NCBI RefSeq assembly: GCF_024295805.1 | Contig: NZ_JANCLX010000015.1 | Coordinates: 27,850-91,849, forward strand | Origin: Streptomyces cucumeris | GTDB lineage: Bacteria > Actinomycetota > Actinomycetes > Streptomycetales > Streptomycetaceae | Direction: 5' to 3' | Length of the DNA: 64,000 nucleotides | In this document: positions 50,736 through 59,674 of the stretch, piece by piece | Layout of the letters: each line of letters opens with the position of its first letter | Numbering within the stretch: the first letter of the stretch is position 1 | The notes under the pieces: generated by a model | Told to the model about the DNA's origin: nothing | What the model saw: the letters and a program-made list of their open reading frames with translations, nothing else | The model's database searches: none | Position numbers and translations under genes: made by a program

Positions 50736-50759
50736 GCGAGACGATACGTATCGATTCGC
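50736..50759. promoter_or_regulatory. 24-nt imperfect palindrome, TetR operator candidate
   Basis: GCGAGACGATAC/GTATCGATTCGC pairs at 10 of 12 positions, with a perfect 12-nt core CGATACGTATCG. It lies between the divergent Rsm22-like and TetR starts, 31 bases from the latter. Confidence 0.7.
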
Positions 50760-50789
50760 TTTACCCGAGTCCTTCGATAGATTGGCGCC

Positions 50790-51407
50790 ATGGCCGACAA
50801 AGCAGCCCCCGACGCCACCCGCCGCAGCCAGCGCTCGCACCGCGCGATTCTCGACGCCGCCATCGAACTCGTCGGCGAGGTGGGCTATCCCAAGCTCACC
50901 ATCGAGGCCATCGCCGCCCGCGCCGGGGTCGGCAAACAGACCATCTACCGCTGGTGGCCCTCGAAGGCCGCGGTGCTGCTCGATGCCTTCGTGGCGCTCG
51001 GCGAGCGGGCCGCCCGGGAGGCGGGCGGCGAGGACACCTACGAGATCCCCGACACCGGGGACCTGGAGGCGGATCTGAAGACGGTGGTGCGGGCGACGGT
51101 GGACGAGCTGAACGCGCCCGGCTACGACGCCCCGTCGCGCGCCCTGGCCGCCGAGACCGTGATCAACGCCGAGCTGGGCGCCGAGTTCGTCCGCCGGGCG
51201 CTGGAGCCGCAGCTCCAGCTCTATGTGAACCGGCTGCGCGCCGCGCAGGACGCCGGGCAGGTGGATCCCGCGATCGATCCGCGGCTCGCCCTGGAGCTGA
51301 TCGTCGGGCCGCTGGCCCACCGCTGGCTGCTGCGCACCCTGCCGCTGACCCATGAGTACGGCGACACCGTGGTCGAGATGGCGCTGCGCGGGATCACCGT
51401 GCGCTAG
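50790..51407 (+). CDS. TetR-family transcriptional regulator
   Basis: A 205-residue regulator with a clear N-terminal HTH (ILDAAIELVGEVGYPKLTIE, AIAARAGVGKQTIYRWWPSK) and a TetR_C_11-like ligand domain (LAAETVINAELGAEFVRRAL). It probably represses itself and the divergent Rsm22-like gene through the palindrome at 50736. Its 3' end overlaps the convergent GDPD gene by 14 bases. Confidence 0.92.
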   Translation: MADKAAPDATRRSQRSHRAILDAAIELVGEVGYPKLTIEAIAARAGVGKQTIYRWWPSKAAVLLDAFVALGERAAREAGGEDTYEIPDTGDLEADLKTVVRATVDELNAPGYDAPSRALAAETVINAELGAEFVRRALEPQLQLYVNRLRAAQDAGQVDPAIDPRLALELIVGPLAHRWLLRTLPLTHEYGDTVVEMALRGITVR

Positions 51408-52329
51408 GCGCCGGCCCGCCCGGCGCCGCGCGCCCGGCCGTCCATCCGGTGGAGGCCCGGACCGGCGGCGGAGGGGTGCCCAGCCGCTGCGGCGCGTCGG
51501 TGATGATGCCGTCGCAGCCCAGCCGCAGCATCCGGTCCCGCTGGCCGGGGGTGTTCACGGTGTGTGCCCAGACCCGGCGGATGCCCGAGGCGACGGCGCG
51601 CCGCACATCGGCGTCGCGCGCCTTGTAGTCCACGTCCAGCAGTTCGACGAAGCCGCGCCAGTCGCGCGGCCGGTCGGTGGTCATCTGGCGGGCGGACCGC
51701 CAGAGCTGGGTCCGTACGCCCAGGCCGTGGGCCTGCCGGGCCACCTCGGGATGGTTGGTGTTGACGAAGACGGAGCGGACCAGACCCCGCTCGCGGATCA
51801 TCCGGGCCAGCCGCGGCAGGCTCTCCGGGTCCTTGGCCTCGACCATCAGTGTGGTCCGGCCGCCGAAGCGGTCCAGCGCCTCGGCGACGGTGGGCGGCCG
51901 CTCGGCTCGCCAGCTACCGGGGAGGGCGGGGTCGGGGCGGAGCCGTACGGACTCCCAGTCGGCGGCGGTGAGGTTCTTCACGGGGCCGGTGTGGTCCGTC
52001 GTACGGTCCAGCGTCGCGTCGTGGATCACCACCAGCGTGCCGTCCCCCAGCATGCGGGTGTCGAAGTCCAGGACCTGTGCGTGCCGCCGGACGAAGGCGG
52101 CGGTCAGCCCGGACATGCTGTTCTCGGGTTCTTCGAGGGCGCCGCCGCGGTGGGCGGTGTAGACGACCGCCCGGGAGGGCCGGGCCGGACGTATCGCCTC
52201 CGGGAGCGGGGCGCTGGTCAGCGGGGCGGGGCGGCGCGCTGAGGGCCGCGTGGCGGGATGGGCCGCGAGGGCCACCGGTATCGACAGGGTGAGCACCGCC
52301 ATGCCGGTCACAAAGCGCCTGGTGATCAT
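51394..52329 (-). CDS. Secreted glycerophosphodiester phosphodiesterase
   Basis: A 311-residue exported GDPD: signal peptide (about 1-25), then HRGGALEEPENSM (catalytic His and metal-binding EPEN), DFDTRMLGDGTLVVIHDATL (second His), and the barrel to DGIITDAP. It hydrolyses glycerophosphodiesters to glycerol-3-phosphate, probably scavenging carbon and phosphate outside the cell. ATG 52329 precedes the signal peptide directly; the ribosome site is poor. Confidence 0.9.
   Translation of the reverse strand: MITRRFVTGMAVLTLSIPVALAAHPATRPSARRPAPLTSAPLPEAIRPARPSRAVVYTAHRGGALEEPENSMSGLTAAFVRRHAQVLDFDTRMLGDGTLVVIHDATLDRTTDHTGPVKNLTAADWESVRLRPDPALPGSWRAERPPTVAEALDRFGGRTTLMVEAKDPESLPRLARMIRERGLVRSVFVNTNHPEVARQAHGLGVRTQLWRSARQMTTDRPRDWRGFVELLDVDYKARDADVRRAVASGIRRVWAHTVNTPGQRDRMLRLGCDGIITDAPQRLGTPPPPVRASTGWTAGRAAPGGPAPSAR
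51407..51427. terminator. Hairpin at the overlapping 3' ends of tetR and GDPD genes
   Basis: GGCGCCGG and CCGGCGCC form an 8-bp stem with a CCCGC loop, beginning at the last base of the tetR stop codon. It can end tetR transcription while lying in the tail codons of the convergent gene. Confidence 0.55.
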
Positions 52330-52498
52330 AAACGGAACGCTAAGGGTGAGACATCCGTTATGCCCTGATATCAGCACCCGGACGTGGGTCCCTCACGTAC
52401 CCCGGATGCGGACACCGGCCCCCTCGGGAGCAGGATGGTGGCAGCATTGATCGGGTACCGGCCGTACCGCCGGTACCGGCGGTGAAGCGAGGCGGTAG

Positions 52499-53236
52499 AT
52501 GGAACGCAAGGGCAGGTTCTCCCAGTGGCTGCGTCGGCCGAGGAGCGGATCGGGCGGCGATACCGGCACGGGAGCGGGCGCCGGGGGCGTCCGCGAGGAC
52601 CTGCTCATGGCCGCCGCGGCCGCGGGATTCCCGCTCGCGCCGGCCGCCCATCCGTCCGGCTACGGCTGTTCCTGTGACCGCATCGGCTGTCCCACCCCGG
52701 CCCGCCACCCCGTCTCCTTCGCCTGGCAGACCCAGGCCACCACCGACCCGGACAAGGTCGCCGGATGGCTGCGCGCCGATCAGCAGGCCAACTTCATCAC
52801 CGCCACCGGCATCGTCCACGATGTGCTCGACGTCCCCGCGGACGCCGGACGGCAGGCCATGGAGGTGCTCGGCGAGGCCGGGATCGAGATCGGACCCGTC
52901 GCCACCAGCAGCGCCGATCTCCAGCAGAGCCGGATGCTGTTCTTCACCGCCACCCGCGGCACCCCGGACGACGAGGACGAGTGGTGGCCGTGCGAGCTGG
53001 ACTGCCACCCCGAGACCATGGACGAGCACCCCGGGCTGCGCTGGCACTGCCGCGGCAGCTACGTCCTGGTACCGCCCGCGCGGCTGCCGGGGGACGGCCA
53101 TGTGGGCTGGCTGCTCGGCCCGGAGCGGCCGCTGCCCGATCCGCTGTCGCTGCTGGAGACGCTGACCGACGCCTGCGCCCGGTTCGTCGGCGAGAACCAC
53201 GACCACGACCACGCCGCCTGGCCGATGGGGCGGTAG
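52499..53236 (+). CDS. Prim-Pol-like (bifunctional DNA primase/polymerase N-terminal) protein
   Basis: A 245-residue protein of the group seen as short stand-alone members in streptomycetes. AAAAAGFPLAPAAHP, the Cys-rich CSCDRIGCPTPARHP and AWQTQATTDPDKVAGWL match the start of Prim-Pol domains, while the expected helicase half is absent. The catalytic acidic pair (usually DxD) reads as VLDVPADAG, and WWPCELDCHP follows. Whether it still polymerises is unclear. GAGGCGG precedes ATG. Upstream bases carry a repeated GGTACCGGC palindrome. Confidence 0.75.
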   Translation: MERKGRFSQWLRRPRSGSGGDTGTGAGAGGVREDLLMAAAAAGFPLAPAAHPSGYGCSCDRIGCPTPARHPVSFAWQTQATTDPDKVAGWLRADQQANFITATGIVHDVLDVPADAGRQAMEVLGEAGIEIGPVATSSADLQQSRMLFFTATRGTPDDEDEWWPCELDCHPETMDEHPGLRWHCRGSYVLVPPARLPGDGHVGWLLGPERPLPDPLSLLETLTDACARFVGENHDHDHAAWPMGR

Positions 53237-53279
53237 CGGGCGAGAGGAACACGGGCCGTGAGGAGCGCGCGGCCGGGCG

Positions 53280-54269
53280 TCACTCGCCCTTGGCCGCCGT
53301 CACACCCTCCAGCCGGTTGAGGAACACCACCTTGGGGTCCGCGGCGTCCTCCGCCGGGACCCGTACCGCGGCCTCCGAGATCCGGGTCAGCGTCACCGAC
53401 TTCTTCGCCTCGCCCGTCATCAGCGCCTTGATCTGCGCGTCGGGGTTGGGCCGGAAACCCTTGGCCATCGTCTGCTTCTGACGGTGGTGGGAGCTGAAGA
53501 ACACCAGTGCCCCGCCGTCCTGGGTGCGCAGCCCCACCGGGGCGTAACGGCCGCCCTGCGCCGGGGTGTCGATGTACTCGGTCCAGAACTTCGGCGTGCG
53601 CAGGAACTTCTTCCGCGTGGCCCGGATCGAGGACGTCGCCTGGCCGTCGGCGAAGGTGCCGCCCTTGCCCGTCATCAGGTAATCGGTGTACTCGGCGCTC
53701 AACCGGTCCGGCCGGACCGCCAGTTCCCGCGCCGGGCCCCGGACCGCCACCGGCCGTGCCCAGCCGTCCTTGTCGGTCGCCAGGTCCGGTACCTCGTCCT
53801 GGCTGAGGATGGACAGGTACGCGGCCTTCCACGGCTCGTCCGCACCCGCCCGGGTGAACACGAACAGCCAGCGGTTGTCGTCCCGGTTGCTGTCGGTGTC
53901 CGCCACGAAGAACTTGGGCCAGCCCACCTGCTTCGGGATCCGGTAACGGGCCCCGGTCAGCTCCAGCGCGGGGAACCCGGGGTTGCCCTCCGGCTTGTTG
54001 GCGTGCTGCGCCTTCAGGTCCGCGGTGGTCATGGCCTCGAGCGGACCCGTCTCGACCTGACCGGCCAGCGACGGGTCCAGCTCGCGGTATGCCTTGTTGT
54101 AGGTGTCGGTGAACCGCTTGAGTGCCTCGGGCGCCTCAGCCCTGTCCACCGACGGGATGTTCTCCCGCTCGCCGTGCACCGTCATGCACCCGGTCAGCGC
54201 CGTCCCCAGCGCCAGCACCACCGCGGCCGTCCGAACCGCCTTCCGCCGACGGGGTGGCCTGGGTGTCAT
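53280..54269 (-). CDS. Lipoprotein overlapping efeU, function unknown
   Basis: A 329-residue protein with a lipoprotein signal: basic TPRPPRRRKAVR, hydrophobic core, LTGC with Cys28. The mature part has no known motif I recognise. It has YRELDPSLAGQVETG, RYRIPKQVGWPKFFVADT, RWLFVFTR and ALVFFSSHHRQKQT, suggesting a mixed alpha/beta surface domain. Its first 134 bases, holding the entire signal peptide, are shared out of frame with the end of efeU on the same strand. Position makes it part of the efeOBU operon; it may be an accessory iron-uptake protein. Confidence 0.72.
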   Translation of the reverse strand: MTPRPPRRRKAVRTAAVVLALGTALTGCMTVHGERENIPSVDRAEAPEALKRFTDTYNKAYRELDPSLAGQVETGPLEAMTTADLKAQHANKPEGNPGFPALELTGARYRIPKQVGWPKFFVADTDSNRDDNRWLFVFTRAGADEPWKAAYLSILSQDEVPDLATDKDGWARPVAVRGPARELAVRPDRLSAEYTDYLMTGKGGTFADGQATSSIRATRKKFLRTPKFWTEYIDTPAQGGRYAPVGLRTQDGGALVFFSSHHRQKQTMAKGFRPNPDAQIKALMTGEAKKSVTLTRISEAAVRVPAEDAADPKVVFLNRLEGVTAAKGE

Positions 54270-55107
54270 GGGGCTCCTGCTCCTTCGGGGCGCGTACGGA
54301 CGGCGACACCCTACCGGGGGAGAAGAAGAAGACCAGCGTGGGGACCAGATACAGCAGCCACACCGTGACCTGGACCCAGGTCGGGTCCGGCTGGAAGTTG
54401 AACACGCCCTTGAGCAGGGTGCCGTACCAGGAGTCCGGCGGCACCGTCTCACTGATGTCGAACGCCCGGTCGGCCAGGCCGGGCACGAACTCGGCCTCCT
54501 GGAGGTCGTGGAAGCCGTACGCCAGCACCCCGGCGGCCACCACGATCAGCATCCCGCCGGTCCAGGTGAAGAACTTCGCCAGGTTGATCCGCAGCGCGCC
54601 CCGGTAGAACAGCCAGCCCAGCACCACCGCGGTCAACAGCCCCAGCGCCGCGCCGAGCAGCGGATCCGTGGCACCGTTGTTGCCCGCCCGGACCGCGGTC
54701 CAGATGAACAGCGCGGTCTCCAGACCCTCCCGGCCCACCGCCAGGAACGCGGTGACCACCAGCGCACCGGTGCCCATCGCCAGCGCGGCGTCCAGTTTGC
54801 CGTGCAGTTCGGCCTTCAGATGGCGGGCGGTGCGCCGCATCCAGAAGACCATCCAGGTCACCAGGGCGACCGCGATGATGGACAGTGAACCGCCCAGCGC
54901 CTCCTGCGCCTCGAAGGTCAGCTCCTGCGAACCGAACTCCAGCGCCGCGCCGAAGGACAGGCTGAGCGCCACCGCGGCGCCGATCCCCAGCCACACCGGC
55001 CGCAGCGCGTCCCGCCGCCCGGTCTTGACCAGATAGGCCACCAGGATGCACACGACCAGGCTGGCTTCGAGCCCTTCGCGCAGACCGATCAGATAGTTGC
55101 CGAACAC
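54136..55107 (-). CDS. efeU: EfeU/FTR1-type ferrous iron permease
   Basis: A 323-residue permease with 7 membrane segments and two REGLE motifs (RREGLE-type at 10-14, GREGLET in the middle), which carry iron through the membrane. It works with EfeO and EfeB encoded just upstream. GTG 55107 lies where the family normally starts. The last 45 or so residues (after SPGRVSPSVRA) are hydrophilic, Gly/Asp-rich and unlike the family, and are encoded in the overlap with the lipoprotein gene. Confidence 0.93.
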   Translation of the reverse strand: MFGNYLIGLREGLEASLVVCILVAYLVKTGRRDALRPVWLGIGAAVALSLSFGAALEFGSQELTFEAQEALGGSLSIIAVALVTWMVFWMRRTARHLKAELHGKLDAALAMGTGALVVTAFLAVGREGLETALFIWTAVRAGNNGATDPLLGAALGLLTAVVLGWLFYRGALRINLAKFFTWTGGMLIVVAAGVLAYGFHDLQEAEFVPGLADRAFDISETVPPDSWYGTLLKGVFNFQPDPTWVQVTVWLLYLVPTLVFFFSPGRVSPSVRAPKEQEPHDTQATPSAEGGSDGRGGAGAGDGADRVHDGARRAGEHPVGGQG

Positions 55108-55135
55108 GGGGTTCGCCTTCCTCTCGCAGAGTCCC

Positions 55136-56398
55136 TCAGGAGAACAGCGCCCGGCCCCACCAGTCGTCCTTGTCACGGACGCCCGGCGGAACGGCGAACA
55201 GCGCCGAACCCACGTGCTGGATGTACTCGTTGAGCGCGTCCTGCCGCGCCAGATTGCGCTGCACGGTGACGAACCCGTCGCGCACGTCGTGCTGGTAGGC
55301 GAGGAAGAACAGTCCGGCGTCCAGCCGTCCCAGACCGTCGGTGCCGTCGGTGAAGGAGTAGCCGCGGCGCAGCAGCCGCGCCCCGCCGTTGGAGTCCGGG
55401 TGGGCCAGCCGGACATGGGCGTCGGGCAGCATCGCCTTGAGGTTGGGCTCGTCCCGTTCGCGCTGCTTGCCGTAGGGCGCGCCCTCGCCCTTGTCCCGGC
55501 CGAAGATGTCCTCCTGCTCCTTGAGCGAGGTGCGGTCCCAGGTCTCGATATGCATCCGGATGCGCCGGGCCACCAGGTAGGAGCCGCCCACCAGCCAGTC
55601 CGGGCCCGCCTTCCCGCCGACCCAGACGTGCTTCTTCAGCGCCGCCTCGTCGGTGCCCGGGATGTTCCGGGTGCCGTCCTTGAAGCCCATCATGTTGCGC
55701 GGGGTCTGGGCCTCGGGTGTGGTCGAGGACGTCTTGCCGAAGCCGAGCTGGGACCAGCGGATGGCGACCGTGCCCATGCCGATCCGGGCGAGGTTGCGGA
55801 TGGCGTGCACCGCCACCTGCGGATCGTCGGCGCACGCCTGGACGCACAGATCGCCGTCGCTGCGGGCCGCGTCGAGGTTGTCCCCGGGGAACGCGGGCAG
55901 GTCGATCAGCCCCTCGGGGCGGCGCCCCGCCAGACCGAACCGGTCCTTGCCCTTCTTGTCCTCGAACAGCCCCGGTCCGAAGCCGATGGTGAGGGTGAGC
56001 CGGGACGCCTTGAGGCCGAGCGCCTCACCGGTGTCGTCCGGCGGGGCCTCCGCCAGGTCGCTGACCGCGCCGCCGCCGACGGAGTGGCCCTGGGTCATCC
56101 GGGCGGCGGCCTTCGTCCACTCCTTGAGCATCGCGATCAGCGCGTCACGGTCGTCGGTGGTGACATCGAAGGCCGCGAAGTGCAGCCGGTCCTGGACCGC
56201 GGTGGCGATGCCCGCCTGGTGCGCGCCGTAGAAGGGCACCGCGGCGCCGCTGTCCGCCACCGTGCGGGTGGTGTCCCCGTCACCGCCGCCCAGGGCGACC
56301 GCCGTACCCCCGGCGGCCGCGGCGCCGAGCGCGAGCCCGGCACCTCCCCAGCCGATCAGGGCTCGGCGTGAGGGGCTCGTCACGGCATCGTCGGTCAT
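55136..56398 (-). CDS. efeB: EfeB/dye-decolourising peroxidase, Tat-exported
   Basis: A 420-residue haem peroxidase: twin-arginine signal (SPSRRALIGWGGAG), two ferredoxin-like halves, and the DyP signature GFKDG (238-242). EfeB oxidises ferrous iron, or releases it from haem, and passes it to EfeU. A GTG at 56452 overlaps the efeO stop (GTGA); ATG 56398 with GGGAG is preferred because the Tat signal then begins correctly. Confidence 0.93.
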   Translation of the reverse strand: MTDDAVTSPSRRALIGWGGAGLALGAAAAGGTAVALGGGDGDTTRTVADSGAAVPFYGAHQAGIATAVQDRLHFAAFDVTTDDRDALIAMLKEWTKAAARMTQGHSVGGGAVSDLAEAPPDDTGEALGLKASRLTLTIGFGPGLFEDKKGKDRFGLAGRRPEGLIDLPAFPGDNLDAARSDGDLCVQACADDPQVAVHAIRNLARIGMGTVAIRWSQLGFGKTSSTTPEAQTPRNMMGFKDGTRNIPGTDEAALKKHVWVGGKAGPDWLVGGSYLVARRIRMHIETWDRTSLKEQEDIFGRDKGEGAPYGKQRERDEPNLKAMLPDAHVRLAHPDSNGGARLLRRGYSFTDGTDGLGRLDAGLFFLAYQHDVRDGFVTVQRNLARQDALNEYIQHVGSALFAVPPGVRDKDDWWGRALFS

Positions 56399-56448
56399 GT
56401 CCGGCTTCTCCCTGCTGCGTTGGCGTTCCGTGGACGGGTCCGGCGGCG

Positions 56449-57588
56449 TCACTTCTTGACGACGACGACGGCGGCGGCAAGCTGCGACAGCGGCTCGGCC
56501 AGTGCGTTGACCGCGTCGGAGAGCTTCTTGCGGTCCGCCTTGGAGACGGTGTCGTAGGAGACGAAGCCATCGCCCTCGCGGTAGCCGTCCAGCAGCTTGT
56601 CGACCGCCTTGAACTCCTTGTCCAGCGTCTTGGTCAGGGCGGGCTTGCGCTGCGAGGCGACCGGGCGCAGCAGGGTGTACGAGGTCTCGGCGCCCTCGAC
56701 GTTGGCCTTGAAGTCCACCAGGTCGGTGTGGCTGTAGCGCTCCTCCTCACCGGTGACCTTGCCGGTCTGCACCTCGTCCAGCAGCTCCTTGGCGCCGTTG
56801 GCCATACCGGTGGGGGTGATCTCGGCGGTGCCGACCCGCTTCTGCCAGTCCTTGAGGTCCTTCACCAGCAGGTCGGCGAGGTCCTTGTCGGCCGCGGTGA
56901 TCTTCTTGTCCTGCCACAGGGACTTCTCCAGCCGGTGCCAGCCGGTCCACTTCTGGCCCTTCTCCAGACCGTCCTCGCGCACATCGACCTTGGGGTCGAT
57001 ATCGCCGAAGGACTCGGCGACCGGCTCGGTGCGCTCCCAGCCGATACGGGAGGGGGCGTACGCCTTCTTGGCGGCCTTGAGGTCGCCCTTCTTGATCGCG
57101 TCGGTGAACTTCTCGACCGCGGGCAGCGTCTCGTCGGCCTGGGTCTGCGCGTAGGTGCGGTACGCGGCGACGGCCTTGTCCAGCCTGGGGTCGCGCTTGG
57201 CAACCTTGCCCTTGCCGGTGGCGGACACCTTCTGGCGGATGCCGTGGCCCTTCATCCCGGGCTTGCAGGCGATCTCGTAGCTACCGGCCTTGACCTCGGC
57301 GTTGATCGTGGTCTTGGTGTGCGGGCCGATGTTCTCCCGCTCGGTGACGATCCGGTCGCCGGGGGCGTACACATAGACCTCGGTGACCTTGGAACCCTTG
57401 TTCTCCACGGCCAGCTTCACATGCCCGGCGGGGAAGGAGGTCTTCGAGACCTCGCACGTGTCGTCGGAGGCGGTCACCTGGACGGCGTCGGAGTCCTTGG
57501 CGTCGGACTTCTCGGCGCAGCCGGCGACGGCGGTGATCGTCGTCAGCGCCGATATCGCGGCGACAACGGAGGTGCGAGCGGCTCGCAT
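56449..57588 (-). CDS. efeO: EfeO, cupredoxin-M75 iron-binding lipoprotein
   Basis: A 379-residue lipoprotein (VAGC, Cys24) with an N-terminal cupredoxin-like domain (about 35-125) and a C-terminal M75-type helical domain containing HRLE (HxxE iron motif) in GWHRLEKSLW. It captures periplasmic/extracytoplasmic iron for EfeU. First gene of the operon, downstream of an iron box at 57652-57685. Confidence 0.94.
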   Translation of the reverse strand: MRAARTSVVAAISALTTITAVAGCAEKSDAKDSDAVQVTASDDTCEVSKTSFPAGHVKLAVENKGSKVTEVYVYAPGDRIVTERENIGPHTKTTINAEVKAGSYEIACKPGMKGHGIRQKVSATGKGKVAKRDPRLDKAVAAYRTYAQTQADETLPAVEKFTDAIKKGDLKAAKKAYAPSRIGWERTEPVAESFGDIDPKVDVREDGLEKGQKWTGWHRLEKSLWQDKKITAADKDLADLLVKDLKDWQKRVGTAEITPTGMANGAKELLDEVQTGKVTGEEERYSHTDLVDFKANVEGAETSYTLLRPVASQRKPALTKTLDKEFKAVDKLLDGYREGDGFVSYDTVSKADRKKLSDAVNALAEPLSQLAAAVVVVKK

Positions 57589-57651
57589 ACAGGGGCTCCA
57601 GGCAGGCTCAGGGGGTGGAACGGGCGGTCGGACCCAACGGCACGGAACCGA

Positions 57652-57685
57652 TAAGGCTGCCCTAACTTAACTGAGGCTTGCCTGT
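57652..57685. promoter_or_regulatory. IdeR/DmdR-type iron boxes upstream of efeO
   Basis: TAAGGCTGCCCTAACTTAA (57652-57670) matches 13 of 19 positions of TTAGGTTAGGCTAACCTAA; an overlapping TTAACTGAGGCTTGCCTGT (57667-57685) matches 12. They stand 64-97 bases before the efeO start, right after the hmuV stop. Iron-bound repressor would shut the operon when iron is plentiful. Confidence 0.65.
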
Positions 57686-57692
57686 ACAGTTC

Positions 57693-58571
57693 CTATGGAT
57701 TCCCATGATCTGGTCTGCATCGGGTAAAGATTTCGCCATGTGGTGCGTCGCGCCGCGGCAGTACCAGCAGCTCCGTGGTGCGGGGGTGCGGCAGCACCTC
57801 CACCGGCTGCCGGTAGACCCGGGAGAGCAGTTCCGCGTCGAAAACCCGCTCCGGCGGCCCCTCCGCCACCACCCGCCCCTCGTGCAGCACCGCCGTCCGG
57901 TCCGCGTACGCCGCGGCAAGACCCAGATCGTGCAGCACCACCACCACCGCGTCACCGGCCGCCGCCCGCTCCCGGCCCAGCCGCAGCACCAGCTCCTGGT
58001 GGCGCAGATCGAGTGCGGCGGTCGGCTCGTCGAGCAGCAGCAGGGCGGTGCGCTGGGCCAGCACCCGGGCCAGCGCCACCCGGGCCCGCTCCCCGCCGGA
58101 GAGCGAGGAGAAGGGGCGCGCGGCGAACCCGTCCACCTCGGTCGCGGCCATCGCCGCCGCCACGGCCTCCCCGTCCTCGTCCTCGGCCGCGGTCCCCGCC
58201 CACGGCGCGCGGCCCATCCGGACCACCTCCGCCACGGTGAAGGGGAAGGAGAGCGTGGTGGCCTGGGGGAGTACCGCACGGCGCAGCGCCAGTTCGGCCG
58301 GGGCCCACTCGGCCACCGGCCGCCCCCCGAGCCGTACCGTCCCGGACTCCACCGGAAGATCGGCGGCCAGGGCGGCCAAGAGGGTGGACTTGCCCGCGCC
58401 GTTCGGACCCACCAGCGCCAGCACCTCCCCGGCCCGCACCGTCAGGTCCACCTCCGAGAGCACCGTGCGGCCCGCCAGCCGCACCCGCGCCCCGGACGCC
58501 TCGGCCACCACGGCGCCGGGGGCCACCGGGCCGGGCGATCGGCGTCCCCGCGCGGTGAACAGCCGCCTCAT
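57693..58571 (-). CDS. hmuV: HmuV, haem ABC transporter ATPase
   Basis: A 292-residue ATPase: Walker A GPNGAGKST, signature LSGGERARVALARVL, Walker B LLLLDEPTAALD, switch VVLHDLGLA. This is the FecE/HmuV type that powers haem or siderophore uptake. ATG overlaps the hmuU stop (ATGA). The gene ends 104 bases before efeO starts, so haem and ferrous-iron operons are adjacent. Confidence 0.94.
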   Translation of the reverse strand: MRRLFTARGRRSPGPVAPGAVVAEASGARVRLAGRTVLSEVDLTVRAGEVLALVGPNGAGKSTLLAALAADLPVESGTVRLGGRPVAEWAPAELALRRAVLPQATTLSFPFTVAEVVRMGRAPWAGTAAEDEDGEAVAAAMAATEVDGFAARPFSSLSGGERARVALARVLAQRTALLLLDEPTAALDLRHQELVLRLGRERAAAGDAVVVVLHDLGLAAAYADRTAVLHEGRVVAEGPPERVFDAELLSRVYRQPVEVLPHPRTTELLVLPRRDAPHGEIFTRCRPDHGNP

Positions 58572-59674
58572 GCCCAGCCCCCCTGTCTGCGCCGGGTCCT
58601 GCGCAGCAGCCAGAAGAAGAACGGACTGCCGAAGAGCGCGGTGAGCACGCCCAGCGGCAGTTCGGCGGGCTGGGCCACGGTGCGCGCCGCCAGATCCGCC
58701 GCCACCAGCACCAGCGCACCGCCCAGGGCGCTGCCGGGGATCAGGAAGCGGTGTCCGGGCCCGGCCGCCATCCGCAGCAGATGCGGCACCAGCAGTCCGA
58801 CGAAGGTGATGACGCCCGCGACGGCGACCGCCGCCGCCGTCAGCAGCGCCACCACGAGGATCAGCGTCATCCGCAACCGCTCGACGTCCACCCCGAGATG
58901 ACGGGCCGGGCGCTCGCCGAGGGCCAGCAGATCCAGCTTCCGGGCGAAGGCCGGGGCGATGGCCAGACCCGCCAGCGCGCACGGCAGCACCGCCAGCACC
59001 TTCGGCCAGGTGGCCTGGGCGAGTGAGCCGAGCTGCCAGAAGGTGATCTGGGTGAGCTGGGCGTTGTCGGCGAAGAAGACGGCCAGTCCGATGAGCGCCC
59101 CGGCGAAGGCGTTGACCGCGATCCCGGTGAGGATGAGGGTGACCACCTCGGTCCGGCCGTCCAGCCGCGACAGCGCGTAGACCAGGAGGACGGTCAGCAG
59201 CCCTGCGGCGAACGCGAACGCGGTCACCGTCCAGTTGCCCAGGACGTCCAGGCCCAGTGCGATGGCACCGGCCGCGCCCACGGCGGCGCCCATCGAGATG
59301 CCGATCACGCCCGGTTCGGCCAGCGGATTGCCGAACACCCCCTGCATCAGCGCGCCCGCACAGCCCAGCGACGCCCCGACCAGCAGCGCGAGCACCACCC
59401 GCGGCAGCCGGACGTTCCACAGCACGCTCTCGCCGACCCGGTCCAGCGCCGCGCCGCCCAGACCGGCACGGTGCAGCAGGGAGTCCACCATGCCGCCCAG
59501 CGGGATCTCATACGCGCCGATCGACGCGGACAGCAGGGCGAGGACGGCCAGGGCGGTGCCGAGCCCGAGGGTGAGCCAGCCGGTCCGGCGGCCCTGCCGG
59601 GTCTCCCCGGCGGCCGGGGCCGGTTCCGCGGAGAGGTCCGGTGCCGGTGGGCTGTGACGCGGCGGCGCGCTCAA
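58568..59674 (-). CDS. hmuU: HmuU, haem ABC transporter permease
   Basis: A 368-residue FecCD-type permease with about 10 membrane segments (ALLVGASLGCAGALMQGVFG, NPLAEPGVIGISMGAAVGAA, ... ITFVGLLVPHLLRMAAGPGH). The start is TTG, overlapping the hmuT stop (TTGA) with GAGGA 6 bases upstream; no ATG or GTG fits before the conserved region. TTG starts are rare but fit the coupled layout. Confidence 0.92.
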   Translation of the reverse strand: MSAPPRHSPPAPDLSAEPAPAAGETRQGRRTGWLTLGLGTALAVLALLSASIGAYEIPLGGMVDSLLHRAGLGGAALDRVGESVLWNVRLPRVVLALLVGASLGCAGALMQGVFGNPLAEPGVIGISMGAAVGAAGAIALGLDVLGNWTVTAFAFAAGLLTVLLVYALSRLDGRTEVVTLILTGIAVNAFAGALIGLAVFFADNAQLTQITFWQLGSLAQATWPKVLAVLPCALAGLAIAPAFARKLDLLALGERPARHLGVDVERLRMTLILVVALLTAAAVAVAGVITFVGLLVPHLLRMAAGPGHRFLIPGSALGGALVLVAADLAARTVAQPAELPLGVLTALFGSPFFFWLLRRTRRRQGGWA

